64,000 bases of DNA from the NCBI RefSeq assembly GCF_000812965.1, contig NZ_JSYN01000004.1, forward strand, positions 186,001 to 250,000, read 5' to 3'. Below the pieces are notes generated by a model, which ran no database searches, was not told the origin of the DNA, and saw only the letters and a list, made by a program, of their open reading frames with translations. Positions within the stretch are counted from its first letter, which is position 1. Every line of letters starts with the position of its first letter. Made by a program: the position numbers and the translations under genes. Below, piece after piece: positions 18,144 through 26,189 of the stretch. The stretch is from Pedobacter kyungheensis. Its GTDB lineage: Bacteria > Bacteroidota > Bacteroidia > Sphingobacteriales > Sphingobacteriaceae.

Positions 18144-18180
18144 AAAACCCCTCGTTAAATCTAATTAACGAGGGGTTTAT
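18144..18180 (-). terminator. terminator of aspartate aminotransferase gene
   Basis: A 14-bp perfect stem, AAACCCCTCGTTAA (18145-18158) with its complement (18165-18178), has a 6-base loop. T residues follow on the minus strand. It lies 54 bases after the aminotransferase stop. Confidence 0.85.
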
Positions 18181-18233
18181 TATTATATAGTTAACTGAAA
18201 ATTGCTAACCGTTAACTGAAAATTGTCAAGTGA

Positions 18234-19430
18234 TTAAGCTAATTTGCCTAAAGCTTCTTTAATTCTTCTTAATGCTTCAACCAAGCTCTCGTCTGATGCG
18301 GCATAAGATAAGCGGATGTAGTTGTTGTTACCGAATGAATCGCCACCTACGGTTGCTACGTGACCCACGTTTAATAAATATAAAGCCAAATCAGCCGAGT
18401 CTTTGATTACGTTGCCATCAGCATCTTTTTTACCGAAGAATGAGCTGATTTCGGGGAAGAAGTAGAAAGCACCATCAGGAAGGTTGGTTTTTACACCAGG
18501 AATTTCGTTCAACAAGTTGTATACCAATTCTCTTCTGCGTAAAAATGCTTCTTTCATTTTTAGTACGCTTTCTAAGCCTTGCTCGTAAGCAACAATACCG
18601 GCACGTTGTGCAATAGAGCAGGTACCTGAAGTAGTCTGGCCCTGTAATTTATCGTTAGCTGCTGCAATTTCTTTGTTAGCGGCAATGTAACCTAATCTCC
18701 AGCCAGTCATGGCAAAAGCTTTAGAGAAACCGTTTACAATAATTACACGGTCTTTAATGCTATCGAATTGTGCAATTGATTCGTGTTTATCTACAAAGTT
18801 AATATGCTCATAAATCTCATCAGAAAGGATGTAGATGTTAGGGTGTTTTTCAAAAACTGCTACTAATGCTGCCAATTCTTCTTTGCTGTAAACCGAACCA
18901 GTTGGGTTACATGGCGAAGAGAACATAAACAGCTTGCTTTTTGGCGTAATGGCTGCTTCTAGCTGCGCAGGGGTAATTTTGAAATTGCTTTCAATGTCGG
19001 TATCGATAAAAACAGACTTTCCTTCGGCAAGGGTAACCATTTCTGAGTAAGAAACCCAGTAAGGAGTAGGGATAATTACCTCATCATCAGGATCAATTAA
19101 GGTTAAAATTACGTTTGATAACGATTGTTTGGCACCTGTTGAAACCACGATTTGAGAAATATCGTAATCTAAATTGTTTTCTGTTTTAAGTTTATTTACG
19201 ATCGCCTGGCGCAGGTCAGGATATCCCGGTACTGGCGAGTAGCGTGTATAATTTTCATCTAATGCCTGTTTAGCAGCATTTTTTACATGGTCTGGCGTAT
19301 TAAAATCGGGTTCACCAACACTTAAACTGATTACATTAATGCCCTTTGACGCTAGTTCGCGGCCAAGTTTGGTCATTTTAAGGGTTGCAGATTCTGACAG
19401 GCTGTTGATTCTTTTCGATAAGGTGCTCAT
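18234..19430 (-). CDS. aspC: aspartate aminotransferase, class I PLP enzyme
   Basis: This cytoplasmic transaminase of 398 residues belongs to the Ib aspartate aminotransferase type. The PLP lysine is K237 in NGFSKAFAMTGWRLGY, with R245 as the phosphate ligand and SPCNPTGS at 172-179. It interconverts aspartate and oxaloacetate with glutamate and 2-oxoglutarate; related enzymes also accept prephenate or aromatic substrates. The minus-strand box TATATTTG at 19449-19456 lies 18 bases before the start. The gene is divergent from the CDF exporter. Confidence 0.94.
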   Translation of the reverse strand: MSTLSKRINSLSESATLKMTKLGRELASKGINVISLSVGEPDFNTPDHVKNAAKQALDENYTRYSPVPGYPDLRQAIVNKLKTENNLDYDISQIVVSTGAKQSLSNVILTLIDPDDEVIIPTPYWVSYSEMVTLAEGKSVFIDTDIESNFKITPAQLEAAITPKSKLFMFSSPCNPTGSVYSKEELAALVAVFEKHPNIYILSDEIYEHINFVDKHESIAQFDSIKDRVIIVNGFSKAFAMTGWRLGYIAANKEIAAANDKLQGQTTSGTCSIAQRAGIVAYEQGLESVLKMKEAFLRRRELVYNLLNEIPGVKTNLPDGAFYFFPEISSFFGKKDADGNVIKDSADLALYLLNVGHVATVGGDSFGNNNYIRLSYAASDESLVEALRRIKEALGKLA

Positions 19431-19448
19431 GGTTAATTACTTTGAGCG

Positions 19449-19528
19449 CAAATATATAAACCAAATATTATTCTGCACTAAAAAACCGATAATTTTCTCA
19501 TTTAATTTAGGCGATAAGCGTATTTTTG
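19449..19528. promoter_or_regulatory. divergent promoters aspC / CDF exporter
   Basis: On the minus strand TATATTTG (19449-19456) precedes aspC. On the plus strand TATTTTTG (19521-19528) lies 14 bases before the GTG start of the exporter. Both match TAnnTTTG exactly; -33 boxes are weak. Confidence 0.6.
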
Positions 19529-19542
19529 TAGAAAAAAGTACT

Positions 19543-20529
19543 GTGTCGGTAAAGAAAAGAGCAATTATACTGTCGTTGGTAGTAAGCATTTTATTAATGC
19601 TGGCCAAGTTTGCAGCTTATTTTATTACGGGTTCTAACTCCATTTTAACCGATGCAGCAGAGAGTATTGTAAATGTTATTGCAGGTAGCTTTGCTTTTTA
19701 CAGTATTTACCTCAGTACGCAACCACGCGATGAAAACCATCCTTATGGGCATGGTAAAGTAGAGTTTTTCTCAGCTTTTGTTGAAGGTATACTCATTCTG
19801 ATTGCGGGTGTTATCATTATCTTTAAATCTTCCTATAACCTTATTTATCCCCATGCAGTAGGACAACTGCTGGAAGGAACGCTGATTATCGGGATTACGG
19901 GGCTGATTAATATGATTGTGGGCTTGTATCTCATTAATGTAGGAAAAGACCAGCATTCGATTACCTTACAGGCTGATGGAAAGCATTTGTTAACCGATAC
20001 TTATACCAGTGTGGCCATTGTGGTAGGCCTGATCCTGATCCAGCTGACAAATATTATTTGGCTGGATAGCTTACTTTCTGTACTGGTTGGTTTTTATATC
20101 GTTTATTCTGGCTATAAACTTACCCGCGGTTCGGTGGGAGGCTTAATGGATGAAAGCGATTTTACCCTGGTAGAAGAGGTGGTAGAAGTATTGCAGAAAA
20201 ACCGGCATAACCCCTGGATTGATGTACACAACCTGCGTACACAACAGTATGGCCCCGAATTGCATATCGATTGCCACGTAACTTTACCTTATTATTTCGA
20301 CTTAAATAAAGTGCATCGCGAGATTTCACAGATTGATGAACTGATTAATTCGAATGGCGTGCGCAAAGCAGAACTCTTTATACATGCAGACCCTTGTTTG
20401 CCCGAATGTTGTCACTACTGCCACATGAGCGAATGCCCGGTGCGATCGGAAGCATTTAGAAAAGAAATTGTATGGACACCGGAAATTGTAATCAAAAATA
20501 AAAAGCATTTCGAAAATGAGCTACTTTAA
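19543..20529 (+). CDS. cation diffusion facilitator metal exporter
   Basis: CDF proteins export Zn2+, Fe2+ or related ions across the inner membrane in exchange for protons. From the GTG at 19543 the protein has 328 residues and starts at the first membrane helix (VKKRAIILSLVVSILLMLAK). Metal-site motifs are NSILTDAAES in TM2 and DGKHLLTDTYTSV in TM5, with HPYGHGKVEFFSA between. The C-terminal cytoplasmic domain ends in a Cys/His-rich tail (CLPECCHYCHMSEC). A longer frame from 19339 would overlap aspC and the promoter, so GTG is preferred. It overlaps the NUDIX gene by 14 bases. Confidence 0.9.
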   Translation: MSVKKRAIILSLVVSILLMLAKFAAYFITGSNSILTDAAESIVNVIAGSFAFYSIYLSTQPRDENHPYGHGKVEFFSAFVEGILILIAGVIIIFKSSYNLIYPHAVGQLLEGTLIIGITGLINMIVGLYLINVGKDQHSITLQADGKHLLTDTYTSVAIVVGLILIQLTNIIWLDSLLSVLVGFYIVYSGYKLTRGSVGGLMDESDFTLVEEVVEVLQKNRHNPWIDVHNLRTQQYGPELHIDCHVTLPYYFDLNKVHREISQIDELINSNGVRKAELFIHADPCLPECCHYCHMSECPVRSEAFRKEIVWTPEIVIKNKKHFENELL

Positions 20530-20968
20530 TGTTCGTGTATACGGACTCTTAATTAACCAGAATAACGAAGTTTTGGTAAGTGATGAAGAAGAATATGGTT
20601 TCCGTTTTAGTAAATTTCCCGGTGGCGGTTTAGAATTGGGCGAAGGCCTGATTGAGGGATTAAAGCGCGAATTTGTAGAAGAATGCGAAGCCGAAATAGA
20701 AGTTTTATCGCATTTTTATACGACCGATTTTTACGAAAAATCATCCTTTAACGATAGTCAGGTAATCAGTGTGTATTATCTGGTTAAAGAAAAAGCACCG
20801 CTTAAACTGGCTTTTAAAGATAAAATTTACGATTTCGATGGTGAGGGCGAAATTCTTCAGGCTTTCAGGTGGGTTAAAGTAGAAGATCTGGCTATTGATG
20901 AAATCACTTTCAAAACCGATAAAACCGTGGCGCAGCTTTTAAAAGATCAATATTCAGTTAAATTGTAA
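20516..20968 (+). CDS. NUDIX hydrolase
   Basis: This is a 150-residue cytoplasmic pyrophosphohydrolase of the NUDIX superfamily. The Nudix box runs from G37 to A59: G37, E43, then R51-E52-F53-V54-E55-E56. The usual Gly in the final xGU is Glu58, a mild deviation. The substrate cannot be told from sequence. It starts inside the end of the CDF gene and ends 6 bases before bioA, so the three genes form one transcript. Confidence 0.9.
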   Translation: MSYFNVRVYGLLINQNNEVLVSDEEEYGFRFSKFPGGGLELGEGLIEGLKREFVEECEAEIEVLSHFYTTDFYEKSSFNDSQVISVYYLVKEKAPLKLAFKDKIYDFDGEGEILQAFRWVKVEDLAIDEITFKTDKTVAQLLKDQYSVKL

Positions 20969-20974
20969 ATTTTT

Positions 20975-22276
20975 ATGTCTGATACTTCCAAACTTCGAAC
21001 TCCAAACTCCAAACTTAACTTAGCTGAACGCGATAAAAAGGTAATCTGGCATCCCTACACGCAAATGAAAAATGCTTTGCCGCATATTCCAATTGTGAGG
21101 GGCGAGGGCGTTTACGTTTTCGATGAGAACGGTAAAAAGTATATCGATGCCGTTTCTTCATGGTGGGTAAATATTCATGGCCATGCACATCCTTATATTG
21201 CACAAAAGGTTGCTGAACAACTGAATGTGCTCGAGCACGTTATTTTTGCAGGCTTTACCCATGAACCGGCGGTTTTACTGGCAGAAAGATTGTTACCCAT
21301 CTTACCGGGTAAGCAGGATAAGGTTTTTTATACCGATAATGGATCTACAGCGGTAGAAGTAGCCCTGAAAATGTGCCTGCAGTATTGGGACAATAAAGGT
21401 AAACCTAAAACACGCATCCTGGCCTTCAAAAATGCCTACCATGGCGATACTTTTGGAGCGATGTCGGTAAGTGGTCGCAGTATTTTTACTGATGCCTTTA
21501 ACAGTTTGCTTTTCGATGTAGATTTTATCGACCTGCCAAACGAAGACAATATCTCTGATCTTGTTGCGCATATCTCAACTCTAACAAATACCGCTTGTTT
21601 TATCTTCGAGCCACTTATTTTAGGCTCGGGCGGTATGCTGATGTACGAAGCAAAATACCTTGATGAATTAATCGTAGCCTGCAGAAAAGCCGGTATTTTA
21701 ATTATTGCCGATGAGGTAATGACGGGATTTGGTCGCACAGGAACCTATTTTGCCTGCGAAAAACTGGTGAATAAACCTGACATTATTTGTTTAAGTAAAG
21801 GTTTAACTGGTGGCACTATGCCTTTGGGAGTCACTACATGTACCGACGAAATATTTGAAGCCTTTTTAAGCGAAGATAAACTAAAAACGCTTTATCACGG
21901 ACATTCATTTACAGCAAACCCCATAGCCTGTGTGGCTTCGCTGGCTAGTTTAGATATCTTATTACAGGAAGAAACTCTGGCCAACATTAAAAGGGTAGAG
22001 ACTAAGCACGCCGTGTTTTTACAGGAAATAAAGGCGCATGCTAAGGTTAAAGCAGTTAGGCAAACGGGTACCATTATTGCTATTGAGTGGGAAACCGGTA
22101 ACGAAACTTCTTATTTAAGTAACCTGCGTAACTTATTGTATGCTTACTTTTTAGATAAAGGTATTATATTGAGACCTTTGGGTAATATCATTTATATTTT
22201 GCCGCCTTATGTGATCAGCAATGCCGACCTGGATTATATTTACGGGGCTATAAAACAAGCTTTGGAAGAGATTTAA
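20975..22276 (+). CDS. bioA: adenosylmethionine-8-amino-7-oxononanoate aminotransferase
   Basis: BioA uses SAM as amino donor to convert KAPA to DAPA in biotin synthesis. The 433-residue protein has WHPYTQM (25-31), SSWWVNIHGHAHP, AYHGDTFGAMSVSGR (155-168), Asp246 in IIADEVMTGFGRTG and the PLP lysine K275 in LSKGLTGG. The first 15 residues are unlike BioA and are encoded by tandem AACTCC/AAACTT words. There is no other start codon before WHPYTQ, so the word repeat is translated. The other bio genes are not in the window. Confidence 0.95.
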   Translation: MSDTSKLRTPNSKLNLAERDKKVIWHPYTQMKNALPHIPIVRGEGVYVFDENGKKYIDAVSSWWVNIHGHAHPYIAQKVAEQLNVLEHVIFAGFTHEPAVLLAERLLPILPGKQDKVFYTDNGSTAVEVALKMCLQYWDNKGKPKTRILAFKNAYHGDTFGAMSVSGRSIFTDAFNSLLFDVDFIDLPNEDNISDLVAHISTLTNTACFIFEPLILGSGGMLMYEAKYLDELIVACRKAGILIIADEVMTGFGRTGTYFACEKLVNKPDIICLSKGLTGGTMPLGVTTCTDEIFEAFLSEDKLKTLYHGHSFTANPIACVASLASLDILLQEETLANIKRVETKHAVFLQEIKAHAKVKAVRQTGTIIAIEWETGNETSYLSNLRNLLYAYFLDKGIILRPLGNIIYILPPYVISNADLDYIYGAIKQALEEI

Positions 22277-22281
22277 TTAGA

Positions 22282-22308
22282 TACCGGGCGCGTTATTCGC
22301 GCCCGGTA
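22282..22308. terminator. GC-rich stem-loop between bioA and SRPBCC gene
   Basis: An 11-bp perfect stem, TACCGGGCGCG/CGCGCCCGGTA, with loop TTATT lies 5 bases after the bioA stop. No T-run follows on the plus strand, so it may block transcripts from both sides or protect the 3' end rather than be a classic terminator. Confidence 0.6.
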
Positions 22309-22321
22309 AATTAGCAATTTG

Positions 22322-22756
22322 TTAAGCAGCCGGCTCCAGGTAATTTTTAAGCGCATCGTTAACAAAGTAGTTCCAGCCTCCATTGAAACTTGTTTTAGCA
22401 AAATCAGATCCGTTATTGGCAAAGCTTTCTAAACCGGTATGTGTGAGTTTTAATAAGGTTTTATCGCCTTGCTCAAATAACTCCCAGCTTACTACCGAGT
22501 TTCCAGGGTAACCGTCGTAACGCCAGGTATAGGCCAGTTTTTTACCTTCAACAATTTCGGTTATTTCGCATACATGCAGGTATTGAGGGCCATCGTCTGG
22601 TCCACCGGTAAATTCGAATTTAAAGCCAACTTCGGGTTTAAAATCAGCCAGCTGAAAGTACCACTGCTTAATTTCATTATTATCGGTTAATGATTTCCAT
22701 ACTTTTCCGATAGGGGCGTTGTACACCCGTTCTACAATAACTGGTTCGTTTTCCAT
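22322..22756 (-). CDS. SRPBCC (AHSA1-type) domain protein
   Basis: This 144-residue START-like fold protein of the AHSA1 group opens VERVYNAPIGKVWKSLTDNN and has the typical TWRYDGYPGNSVVSWELFEQG strand pair. These proteins bind hydrophobic ligands in a helix-grip cavity. It lies 24 bases after an ArsR regulator gene in a common ArsR-SRPBCC pairing and is probably controlled by it. The ligand is unknown. Confidence 0.9.
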   Translation of the reverse strand: MENEPVIVERVYNAPIGKVWKSLTDNNEIKQWYFQLADFKPEVGFKFEFTGGPDDGPQYLHVCEITEIVEGKKLAYTWRYDGYPGNSVVSWELFEQGDKTLLKLTHTGLESFANNGSDFAKTSFNGGWNYFVNDALKNYLEPAA

Positions 22757-22780
22757 CTTTATTTTGGTTTTAGTATAAAT

Positions 22781-23104
22781 TTATTCTTGTTCTGTTTGCT
22801 GATCTTTGGAAAGGTGAAGGGCTAAGGCATCTAATTTTCCTGTCCAGAAAGAACGGTATTGCTCTATCCATTGTGCTACTTCTGCCAGTTTTTGAAACTG
22901 GATGTAGCAATATCTGTCGCGACCTTGTTGCTTCATTTCAACTAAACCGCATTCTGTTAAAATTTTAATGTGTTGTGAAATGGCGGGCCTGCTCATCTCA
23001 AAGTTTTCGGCAATGGCATTCAGGTTTAAAGTTTTATGCGCAATGAGGCCGATAATTTCGCGGCGGGTAGGGTCGGCAATGGCCTGAAATACGTCTCTTC
23101 TCAT
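22781..23104 (-). CDS. ArsR-family transcriptional regulator
   Basis: The 107-residue winged-helix protein has AIADPTRREIIGLIA (8-22) and the recognition helix MSRPAISQHIKILTECGLV, typical of ArsR/SmtB. It has no Cys cluster of the classical metal-sensing type (only scattered Cys), matching the non-metal ArsR subgroup that precedes SRPBCC genes. It likely represses its own operon through the two operators just upstream. Confidence 0.92.
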   Translation of the reverse strand: MRRDVFQAIADPTRREIIGLIAHKTLNLNAIAENFEMSRPAISQHIKILTECGLVEMKQQGRDRYCYIQFQKLAEVAQWIEQYRSFWTGKLDALALHLSKDQQTEQE

Positions 23105-23110
23105 GATTGT

Positions 23111-23157
23111 GTAAGTAATTGCTTACGAATATAAGTGTAAGCGATTGCTTACGCAAA
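23111..23157 (-). promoter_or_regulatory. ArsR promoter with two operator palindromes
   Basis: On the minus strand TTTG (23154-23157), a 20-base spacer and TATATTCG (23126-23133) form a near-perfect Bacteroidota promoter. A perfect 16-bp palindrome GTAAGCGATTGCTTAC (23137-23152) fills the spacer. A second, GTAAGTAATTGCTTAC (23111-23126, one mismatched pair), covers the expected start site. Their centres are 26 bp apart. This is a textbook arrangement for autorepression (inference). Confidence 0.8.
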
Positions 23158-23221
23158 TTTTTATTACATTTTTATATTAGATTTTTCGATCTAATTAATT
23201 GAGGTACATTATTAAACAAGA

Positions 23222-23560
23222 TTAATCTTTGCCATATTTTGCTGTAGATTTTGGAGGTGCCACATTGCGATAAGATAGGGTAAGGGCATCGATCAGCATT
23301 TCATCAGCAAGATCTGTGATTTCAAAAATAGTCCAGCCTTGTTTGCCCCAGGCTCCGTTTGCAGGTTTTATTTTGTCGGGCTTAAAATCGCAGAAAACAG
23401 ATTGGTCGATTGCTGACAATTTAAAGGTGGCCTTGCTGTGTTGAAGATCAAGCGTGGCAAATATCTTTTTGTTTACCCTGAAAGAAGTTTTCTCGAAATG
23501 GGGCATTTCAACAGCTTGATCAAATGAAAGACAATGTGCCCGGAAGGTTGAAACATCCAT
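23222..23560 (-). CDS. MmcQ/YjbR family protein
   Basis: The 112-residue protein has the MmcQ/YjbR pattern: FRAHCLSFDQAVEMPHFEKTSFRV at the start, a central KIFATL and the C-terminal GWTIFEI, then DALTLSYRNVAP. The fold resembles a DNA-binding CyaY-like domain, but the cellular role is unknown. It starts 17 bases after the stop of the exonuclease/GIY-YIG gene, so it is likely co-transcribed with a DNA-processing enzyme. Confidence 0.87.
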   Translation of the reverse strand: MDVSTFRAHCLSFDQAVEMPHFEKTSFRVNKKIFATLDLQHSKATFKLSAIDQSVFCDFKPDKIKPANGAWGKQGWTIFEITDLADEMLIDALTLSYRNVAPPKSTAKYGKD

Positions 23561-23577
23561 AACGGTAGGTTTTTGAA

Positions 23578-24951
23578 CTACAATTTATACAATTTCTGCG
23601 GAAACTGCTCGGCGTGGCTTAAAATAAGATTTAAGATGTAACTGTTTGATTGGTAGGTAGACAAATCACTTTTAATTGGCGCTAAGCCATCTGAAAGATA
23701 TTTGGTATCGGTAAAATAGCCCATGCCGTAAAACTGACCATTTTCAACTACCAGACAACTAAACTCATTGTCAGCCCGGCCTTCATCAACCAGTGCAAAG
23801 CTCGGCTGCTGTTTTTGTATATCTGCCAGTGCCGCATTCAACTTTTTGTTGTAAACCGTAACGGTTTCTATGCCGCTGCAAGCTCCGAAACATTGCCCGT
23901 TTTCGTGCGCATAACATTTGGTAGCTGTTTTTTGCAGGTAACAGAGCCTGGCGCAAAGCTGGTACTTATCTACCAGCTGGTTTAAAAAGTTATAACCTTC
24001 CAGCAGGTTGTTAAAACTTTGAAAGGCGCGGTTATTCTTTTTATGCTTATCAATGGCCAAACGCAGGTAACCGTTCTGATCTTCGAATACATACAAGTCA
24101 TACTTGTGTTCGTAGCGTTTCATGGCACGGTTATTTTCTGGCCAGAGCCGTTTAATTTCATTGGCTTCTAAAATTAAGGCCATTAATTCGGTACCACATA
24201 CCACAAAATCGACATGATGTATGGTGCGCAAAAAATCCTGACGCTGCCGGTTGGCATTATTACCCGCAAAATGACTGGTCACCCTTTTTTTAAGGTTTTT
24301 TGCCTTTCCAACGTATACAATTTTGCCTTTGCTATCTTTAAAGTAATAAACGCCGGGCTGGTTGGGCAATCTTAAAATAGAAGCCTTATCCAGGTTAGGT
24401 GGTAAAGCCTGTTCTTTTGAGGTTTTTTTAAGCATTTCTGCGATGATTCCTTTATCATCAGCGCTTAACAGCAGGTTAAAAAGAATACTGGTAGCATCTG
24501 CATCACCCGCAGCCCTGTGACGATTGTAGATGGGAATTTCGAGCGCTGTACAAAGTTTACCTAAACTATAGGAAGCTTTGCCGGGAATTAATTTTCTGCT
24601 GAGCCTAACGGTACACAGCTTGGTACATTGCAAATCGTAACCTGCAGCTGCCAGATGGTGTTTTAGAAAGGAATAATCGAAATTAACATTGTGCGCTACA
24701 AAAACCTTATCGTTTAGCAGCTGGTAAATTTGTAAGGCTACATCGTTAAAAACAGGTGCATCCTTCAGCATGGCATCATCTATACCGGTAAGCGCTGTAA
24801 TATGTGCCGGAATAGCTATTCCTGGGTTAATGAGGGTAGTATACGATTCTACTATTTCATTACCATCGTGAATATTAATGGCAACTTCGGTAATGCCATT
24901 TGCTGAGGCATGACCGCCAGTGGTTTCGATATCTACAACTGCGTATAACAT
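23578..24951 (-). CDS. DnaQ-type exonuclease fused to UvrC-like GIY-YIG nuclease
   Basis: The 457-residue fusion has an N-terminal DEDDh 3'-5' exonuclease (D7, E9 in VVDIETTGG; HNVNFD at 87-92; H145 and D150 in HRAAGDADAT). It is followed by a GIY-YIG domain (PGVYYF 199-204, IVYVGKAKNLKKRV 211-224) as in UvrC and Cho, and a Cys-containing C-terminal region. Such fusions are known in Bacteroidota and Actinobacteria, and a role in DNA repair is assumed. The -7 box TAAATTTG on the minus strand at 24969-24976 supports the start. Confidence 0.92.
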   Translation of the reverse strand: MLYAVVDIETTGGHASANGITEVAINIHDGNEIVESYTTLINPGIAIPAHITALTGIDDAMLKDAPVFNDVALQIYQLLNDKVFVAHNVNFDYSFLKHHLAAAGYDLQCTKLCTVRLSRKLIPGKASYSLGKLCTALEIPIYNRHRAAGDADATSILFNLLLSADDKGIIAEMLKKTSKEQALPPNLDKASILRLPNQPGVYYFKDSKGKIVYVGKAKNLKKRVTSHFAGNNANRQRQDFLRTIHHVDFVVCGTELMALILEANEIKRLWPENNRAMKRYEHKYDLYVFEDQNGYLRLAIDKHKKNNRAFQSFNNLLEGYNFLNQLVDKYQLCARLCYLQKTATKCYAHENGQCFGACSGIETVTVYNKKLNAALADIQKQQPSFALVDEGRADNEFSCLVVENGQFYGMGYFTDTKYLSDGLAPIKSDLSTYQSNSYILNLILSHAEQFPQKLYKL

Positions 24952-24968
24952 GAAATAAATTTTGACTA

Positions 24969-24976
24969 CAAATTTA
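24969..24976 (-). promoter_or_regulatory. -7 box of exonuclease/GIY-YIG gene
   Basis: TAAATTTG on the minus strand is a perfect TAnnTTTG match, 17 bases before the start. It lies in the AT-rich gap after the terminator of the next upstream gene. Confidence 0.55.
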
Positions 24977-25023
24977 TGCTAAAATAATTAGTATAAAAAT
25001 AATTTTGATTATTTCTTTAGCAT

Positions 25024-25056
25024 AAAAAAAGCGGTTACTTATTTAACGTAACCGCT
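25024..25056 (-). terminator. intrinsic terminator after barrel protein gene
   Basis: A 9-bp stem, AGCGGTTAC/GTAACCGCT (25030-25038 and 25048-25056), is followed on the minus strand by seven T (25024-25030 as A on plus). It closes the 25081-26080 operon. Confidence 0.9.
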
Positions 25057-25080
25057 GCCGTATTTTGTATGTATGCGCCA

Positions 25081-25707
25081 CTACAGTTTGCTCAGCAATT
25101 TGCTTAAATTGGGTTTAATGCCCAGCGTAATTGGTACAGTGTTGAAAGTGCGGTTTTGTATTTTACCAAAACCATACATATAACTGGTTTCTACAAATAA
25201 ATTGGCACCCCCAATGTTGTATTCAATACCGCCACCGGCTTCTGCAATGCCCAAACCATTCGATTTGTTGGATTGGGTTACCTGTAGCGTAGCTGCGTTA
25301 ACGCCTGCTTGCGGAGTAAGTATAATTCCACCTCCGGCACCTGCAAAGCCATAAAAAGCCCATTTATTTACAATTTTACGGTAACCCAGCGCTACATTTA
25401 ACAGGTAAGTGGTCGACCTTCCTTTTTGTAAAGTATAGGTATAACCTGCGTCAGGGGTAATCTGGTTATAGGCAAAGGCATGTAAACTCACTTTCGGGTA
25501 AAGAAATAATCCGCCATTGCCCAGGCCTAAATTTAGCCCCAGCGAAGTAGAAAATTTAGGTTTAAAATAATCGGCAGTTTCGCCTACCGGGAAAGCCAGG
25601 CCTATACCACTCATGGAGTACAGCTTATCTGGCCTGCTTTGTGCTTTTACCTGGGTTGATACTGCCGTGCATAGCAAAATGCCTGCGGTTAACAATCTTA
25701 AATTCAT
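25081..25707 (-). CDS. predicted outer-membrane beta-barrel protein
   Basis: The 208-residue protein has a signal peptide (1-22, cleavage at QVKA-Q) and alternating strands with Gly/aromatic pattern (GYRKIVNKWAFYGFAGAGGGI, NLFVETSYMYGF), typical of small outer-membrane barrels. I do not recognise a specific family. It starts 10 bases after the stop of a lone receiver gene, so the regulator and the barrel are one transcript. Confidence 0.72.
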   Translation of the reverse strand: MNLRLLTAGILLCTAVSTQVKAQSRPDKLYSMSGIGLAFPVGETADYFKPKFSTSLGLNLGLGNGGLFLYPKVSLHAFAYNQITPDAGYTYTLQKGRSTTYLLNVALGYRKIVNKWAFYGFAGAGGGIILTPQAGVNAATLQVTQSNKSNGLGIAEAGGGIEYNIGGANLFVETSYMYGFGKIQNRTFNTVPITLGIKPNLSKLLSKL

Positions 25708-25717
25708 ATCTGGTGCT

Positions 25718-26080
25718 TTAGTTTTCCGTCAAAGTGCCTACTTTCTGTAACAAACTGTTTATTGTAAATGGCTTCTGTAAGTAATCGTCAGGATGATAGC
25801 TTTGCGATACGACATAACTTTCATCAAACCTGGCTGATGTAAGCATAACCGGTATATTATTGCTTTCGCTACTTAACCTTAACTGTTTAAACACAGCACG
25901 CCCATCCATTCCGTTTAACATGATATCCAGAATAATCAGATCCGGGTTAAAGTCTCTAACGGCTTTAAAAATAAAACGTGGCGATAAGAGCGGATAAACT
26001 TGATAATTTTCGGTTTCTAATATCTCTTGCACTACCTCTAATACATCTGGATCATCATCCACAACCAATACTTTTTTCAA
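25718..26080 (-). CDS. single-domain response regulator
   Basis: The 120-residue CheY-like receiver has the acidic pair D8/D9, phospho-acceptor D52 in IILDIMLNGMDG, T81 and K103 in LQKPF. No output domain. It probably passes phosphate in a relay or acts by protein contact. It is encoded in front of the barrel gene and near two LytTR regulators and a LytS-type kinase, but on a separate transcript from them. Confidence 0.92.
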   Translation of the reverse strand: MKKVLVVDDDPDVLEVVQEILETENYQVYPLLSPRFIFKAVRDFNPDLIILDIMLNGMDGRAVFKQLRLSSESNNIPVMLTSARFDESYVVSQSYHPDDYLQKPFTINSLLQKVGTLTEN

Positions 26081-26189
26081 AACAGATAATCAATTATTTT
26101 ATTAAATAGACTATGCTAATACAAATCTTGTACAATAATGTTTTGATGAAAATGAAATTTGGAAGATATGTGCTCGGGAATTCAGAATA

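Noticed and set aside
19339..19542. Longer start for the CDF exporter
   Set aside because: It would overlap aspC and cover both divergent promoters; the GTG after the -7 box fits better.
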